NCBI RefSeq assembly: GCF_048773025.1
Contig: NC_133555.1
Coordinates: 56,181,206-56,245,205, forward strand
DNA length: 64,000 nucleotides
Reading direction: 5' to 3'
Source of the DNA: Camelus bactrianus
Lineage: Eukaryota > Chordata > Mammalia > Artiodactyla > Camelidae
A program made the position numbers and the translations under genes. Every line of letters starts with the position of its first letter. The stretch's first letter is position 1. Of this stretch, positions 62,486-64,000 are shown one piece after another. The notes below the pieces were generated by a model. It did not search any database and was not told the origin of the DNA. It worked only from the letters and a program-made list of their open reading frames with translations.

Positions 62486-63481
62486 GTAAAACAGAGTTGG
62501 AGCTAGTACCTCCCCATATATATGTATGGAGTGGGTTTTGCAACTGAAAAGAAACTTTGTGTTCCCAACAAGCTAGGTGAAGGACGGCTTTCACACACAC
62601 TTATCTCTCAGAACTGAGCAAGTGGAGATACGTTCGTTCATCTAGCACCAAGGGAACGGTTTGCAGGAGACACATTTTCTCTGCTTTCTCAGTCTGTTTC
62701 CTAGTGCCGGTTTGAAGTTTCTGCAGTTTTCACTGTAAAACCGAGTTGGAGCTAGTACCTCCCCATATATATGTATGGAATGGAGTTTGCAACTGAAAAG
62801 AAAGTTTGTGTTCCCAACAAGCTAGTTGAAGGATGGCTTTCACACACACTTATCTCTCAGAACTGAGCAAGTGGAGAGACGTTCGTTCATCTAGCACCAA
62901 GGGAACGGTTTGCAGGACACAATTTTTCTCTACTTTCTCAGTCTGTTTCCTAGTGCCGGTTTGAAGTTCCTGCAGTTTTCACTGTAAAACCGAGTTGGAG
63001 CTAGTACCTCCCCATATATATGTATGGAATGGAGTTTGCAACTGAAAAGAAACTTTGTGTTCCCAACAAGCTAGGTGAAGGACGGCTTTCACACACACTT
63101 ATCTCTCAGAACTGAGCAAGTGGAGAGACGTTCGTTCATCTAGCACCAAGGGAACGGTTTGCAGGAGACACTTTTTCTCTGCTTTCTCAGTCTGTTTCCT
63201 AGTGCCGGTTTGTAGTTCCTGCAGTTTTCACTGTGAAAACGAGTTGGAGCTTGTACCTCCCCATATATATGTATGGAATGGAGTTTGCAACTGAAAAGAA
63301 ACTTTGTGTTCCCAACAAGCTAGGTGAAGGACGGCTTTAGCACACACTTATCTCTCAGAACTGAGCAAGTGGAGAGACTTTCGTTCATCTAGCATCAAGG
63401 GAACGGTTTGCAGGAGACACTTTTTCTCTGCTTTCTCAGTCTGTTTCCTAGTGCCGGTTTGAAGTTCCTGCAGTTTTCACT
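62486..63481. repeat. 4-monomer HOR, copy 2 (996 bp)
   Basis: Same order as 61490-62485, except that the third monomer (62984) is the consensus TAAAACCGAG / AAACTTTG type and not the AAAATTTG type. The fourth has TTTAGCAC and GACTTTCG with GCATCAAGG. Confidence 0.9.
62984..63232. repeat. Reference monomer close to the window consensus
   Basis: This copy is exactly 249 bp and is close to the majority sequence, so it serves as a coordinate frame. Within it: AT block at about 31-46, GTGAA...TTCAC dyad at 92-109, CTCAG-AA-CTGAG dyad at 122-133, TTCGTT at about 148-153, GGAACGG at about 168-174, pyrimidine-rich tract at about 187-216, and a PstI-type CTGCAG at about 237-242. It holds about 113 G+C (45%) and six CpGs. 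It has the common private variants CGGTTTGC and TTTGTAGTTCC instead of CGGGTTGC and TTTGAAGTTCC. Confidence 0.9.
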
Positions 63482-64000
63482 GTAAAACAGAGTTGGAGCT
63501 AGTACCTCCCCATATATATGTATGGAGTGGGTTTTGCAACTGAAAAGAAACTTTGTGTTCCCAACAAGCTAGGTGAAGGACGGCTTTCACACACACTTAT
63601 CTCTCAGAACTGAGCAAGTGGAGATACGTTCGTTCATCTAGCACCAAGGGAACGGTTTGCAGGAGACACTTTTTCTCTGCTTTCTCAGTCTGTTTCCTAG
63701 TGCCGGTTTGAAGTTTCTGCAGTTTTCACTGTAAAACCGAGTTGGAGCTAGTACCTCCCCATATATATGTATGGAATGGAGTTTGCAACTGAAAAGAAAG
63801 TTTGTGTTCCCAACAAGCTAGTTGAAGGATGGCTTTCACACACACTTATCTCTCAGAACTGAGCAAGTGGAGAGACGTTCGTTCATCTAGCACCAAGGGA
63901 ACGGGTTGCAGGAGACACATTTTCTCTGCTTTCTCAGTCTGTTTCCTAGTGCCGGGTTGAAGTTCCTGCAGTTTTCACTGTGAAACCGAGTTGGAGCTTG
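63482..64000. repeat. 4-monomer HOR, copy 3, cut by the window edge
   Basis: TGGAGTGGG/GAGATACG and AAAGTTTG/GAAGGATGG monomers, then the first bases of a GAAACCGAG monomer, in the same register as the copies at 61490 and 62486. The array continues past the right edge. Confidence 0.88.

Larger units (their letters stand above)
1..64000. repeat. Satellite DNA array, 249 bp monomer, about 257 tandem copies
   Basis: The motif TTCACTGT(A/G/C)AAA recurs about every 249 bases from the first line to the last (for example at 249, 499, 2491, 4983, 9714, 13200, 38091, 49541, 62486), always in the same orientation. Between occurrences the order of landmarks is constant: GAGTTGGAGCT, the AT block CCATATATATGTATGG, TTTGCAACTGAAAAG, GTGTTCCCAACAAG, GGCTTTCACACACAC, CTCAGAACTGAG, GACGTTCGTTCATCTAGCA, GGGAACGGG(T)TTGCAGG, a pyrimidine tract, and GTTCCTGCAG. 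Monomers range from about 247 to 251 bp because of small indels. No stretch above 300 bases lacks the repeat. Megasatellite-like arrays of this kind belong to eukaryotic centromeric or heterochromatic DNA in general; the family itself is not one I recognise. Confidence 0.99.

Noticed and set aside
62984-63232. CENP-B box candidate: TTCGTT followed by GGAACGGG
   Set aside because: Both halves of the CENP-B box are present in the monomer, but separated by about 14 bases (CATCTAGCACCAAG); the known box needs TTCG-4N-A-2N-CGGG without such a gap. I consider it a chance likeness.
62984-63232. Pol III B-box-like GGTTTGAAGTTCC near the monomer end
   Set aside because: It differs from the consensus at the essential C of GTTCGA and at the end, and no A box lies at a fitting distance upstream. 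No tRNA cloverleaf can be formed.
62984-63232. AT block CCATATATATGTATGG as a TATA box or CArG box
   Set aside because: It has too many A/T bases for a canonical CArG box and there is no downstream gene. It may start transcription of the satellite, but nothing in the sequence shows this.
1-64000. About fifty open frames of 60 to 138 codons on both strands, spaced by multiples of 249 bp
   Set aside because: They are the same stretch of monomer read again and again; start and stop positions follow monomer variants, frames shift with small indels, and none resembles a protein domain I know. I annotate no CDS.
1-64000. CRISPR array
   Set aside because: There are no short repeats with unique spacers; the whole 249 bp unit is repeated and the variable parts are not spacers.
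1-64000. LTR, LINE, SINE or DNA transposon insertions
   Set aside because: The satellite register is never broken by foreign sequence, and I saw no poly-A tails, terminal repeats or target site duplications.
1-64000. Telomere-type or rDNA spacer repeats
   Set aside because: There are no TTAGGG runs and nothing resembling rRNA or its promoter; the monomer is complex sequence.

Overview
The whole 64 kb window is one uninterrupted tandem array of a satellite DNA monomer of about 249 bp (roughly 257 copies, all head to tail in one orientation, about 45% GC). Both window edges cut through the array, so no flanking unique sequence is visible. I found no convincing protein-coding gene, no tRNA or rRNA, no transposon insertion, no CRISPR array and no gene-like regulatory architecture. 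Such an array points to a eukaryotic genome, most likely centromeric, pericentromeric or other constitutive heterochromatin. I do not recognise the monomer as a named family and cannot name the species. A vertebrate or other animal is plausible but is not shown by the sequence.

The internal organisation is the informative part. Monomers fall into recurring types, told apart by the bases after the conserved TTCACTGT (for example TAAAACCGAG, GAAACCGAG, GAAAACGAG, TAAAACAGAG, CAAACCGAG) and by linked variants further in. Types recur in fixed order as higher-order repeats (HORs) that change along the window. From 1 to about 16.7 kb there is a long HOR (12 to 14 monomers, two adjacent near-identical 3,486 bp copies at 9714-16685), a 4,731 bp displaced duplication and a tandem 5-mer. 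From 16.7 to 27.9 kb monomers are more heterogeneous, with older-looking block duplications (4,232 bp and 1,494 bp offsets). From 27.9 to 34.1 kb there is a 13-mer HOR in about two copies. From 36 to 52 kb there are several young HORs: a 7-mer (1,742 bp), a 9-mer (2,241 bp), a six-monomer block present three times, and a 10/11-mer pair (2,489/2,738 bp). From 52 to 64 kb a shorter motif of four to five monomer types recurs, ending in a clean 4-mer HOR of 996 bp (61490-64000). A few monomers are visible chimeras marking unequal exchange or gene conversion.

No genes work together here. The biology to read is array evolution (unequal crossover, conversion, HOR replacement), the conserved dyads, CpGs and polypyrimidine tract inside the monomer, and the fact that 249 is 3 x 83, so reading frames stay in phase across monomers and produce many spurious short ORFs. 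Periods and boundaries were read by eye from motif positions. HOR boundaries are reliable to about one motif interval (tens of bp), and no alignment identities were computed.
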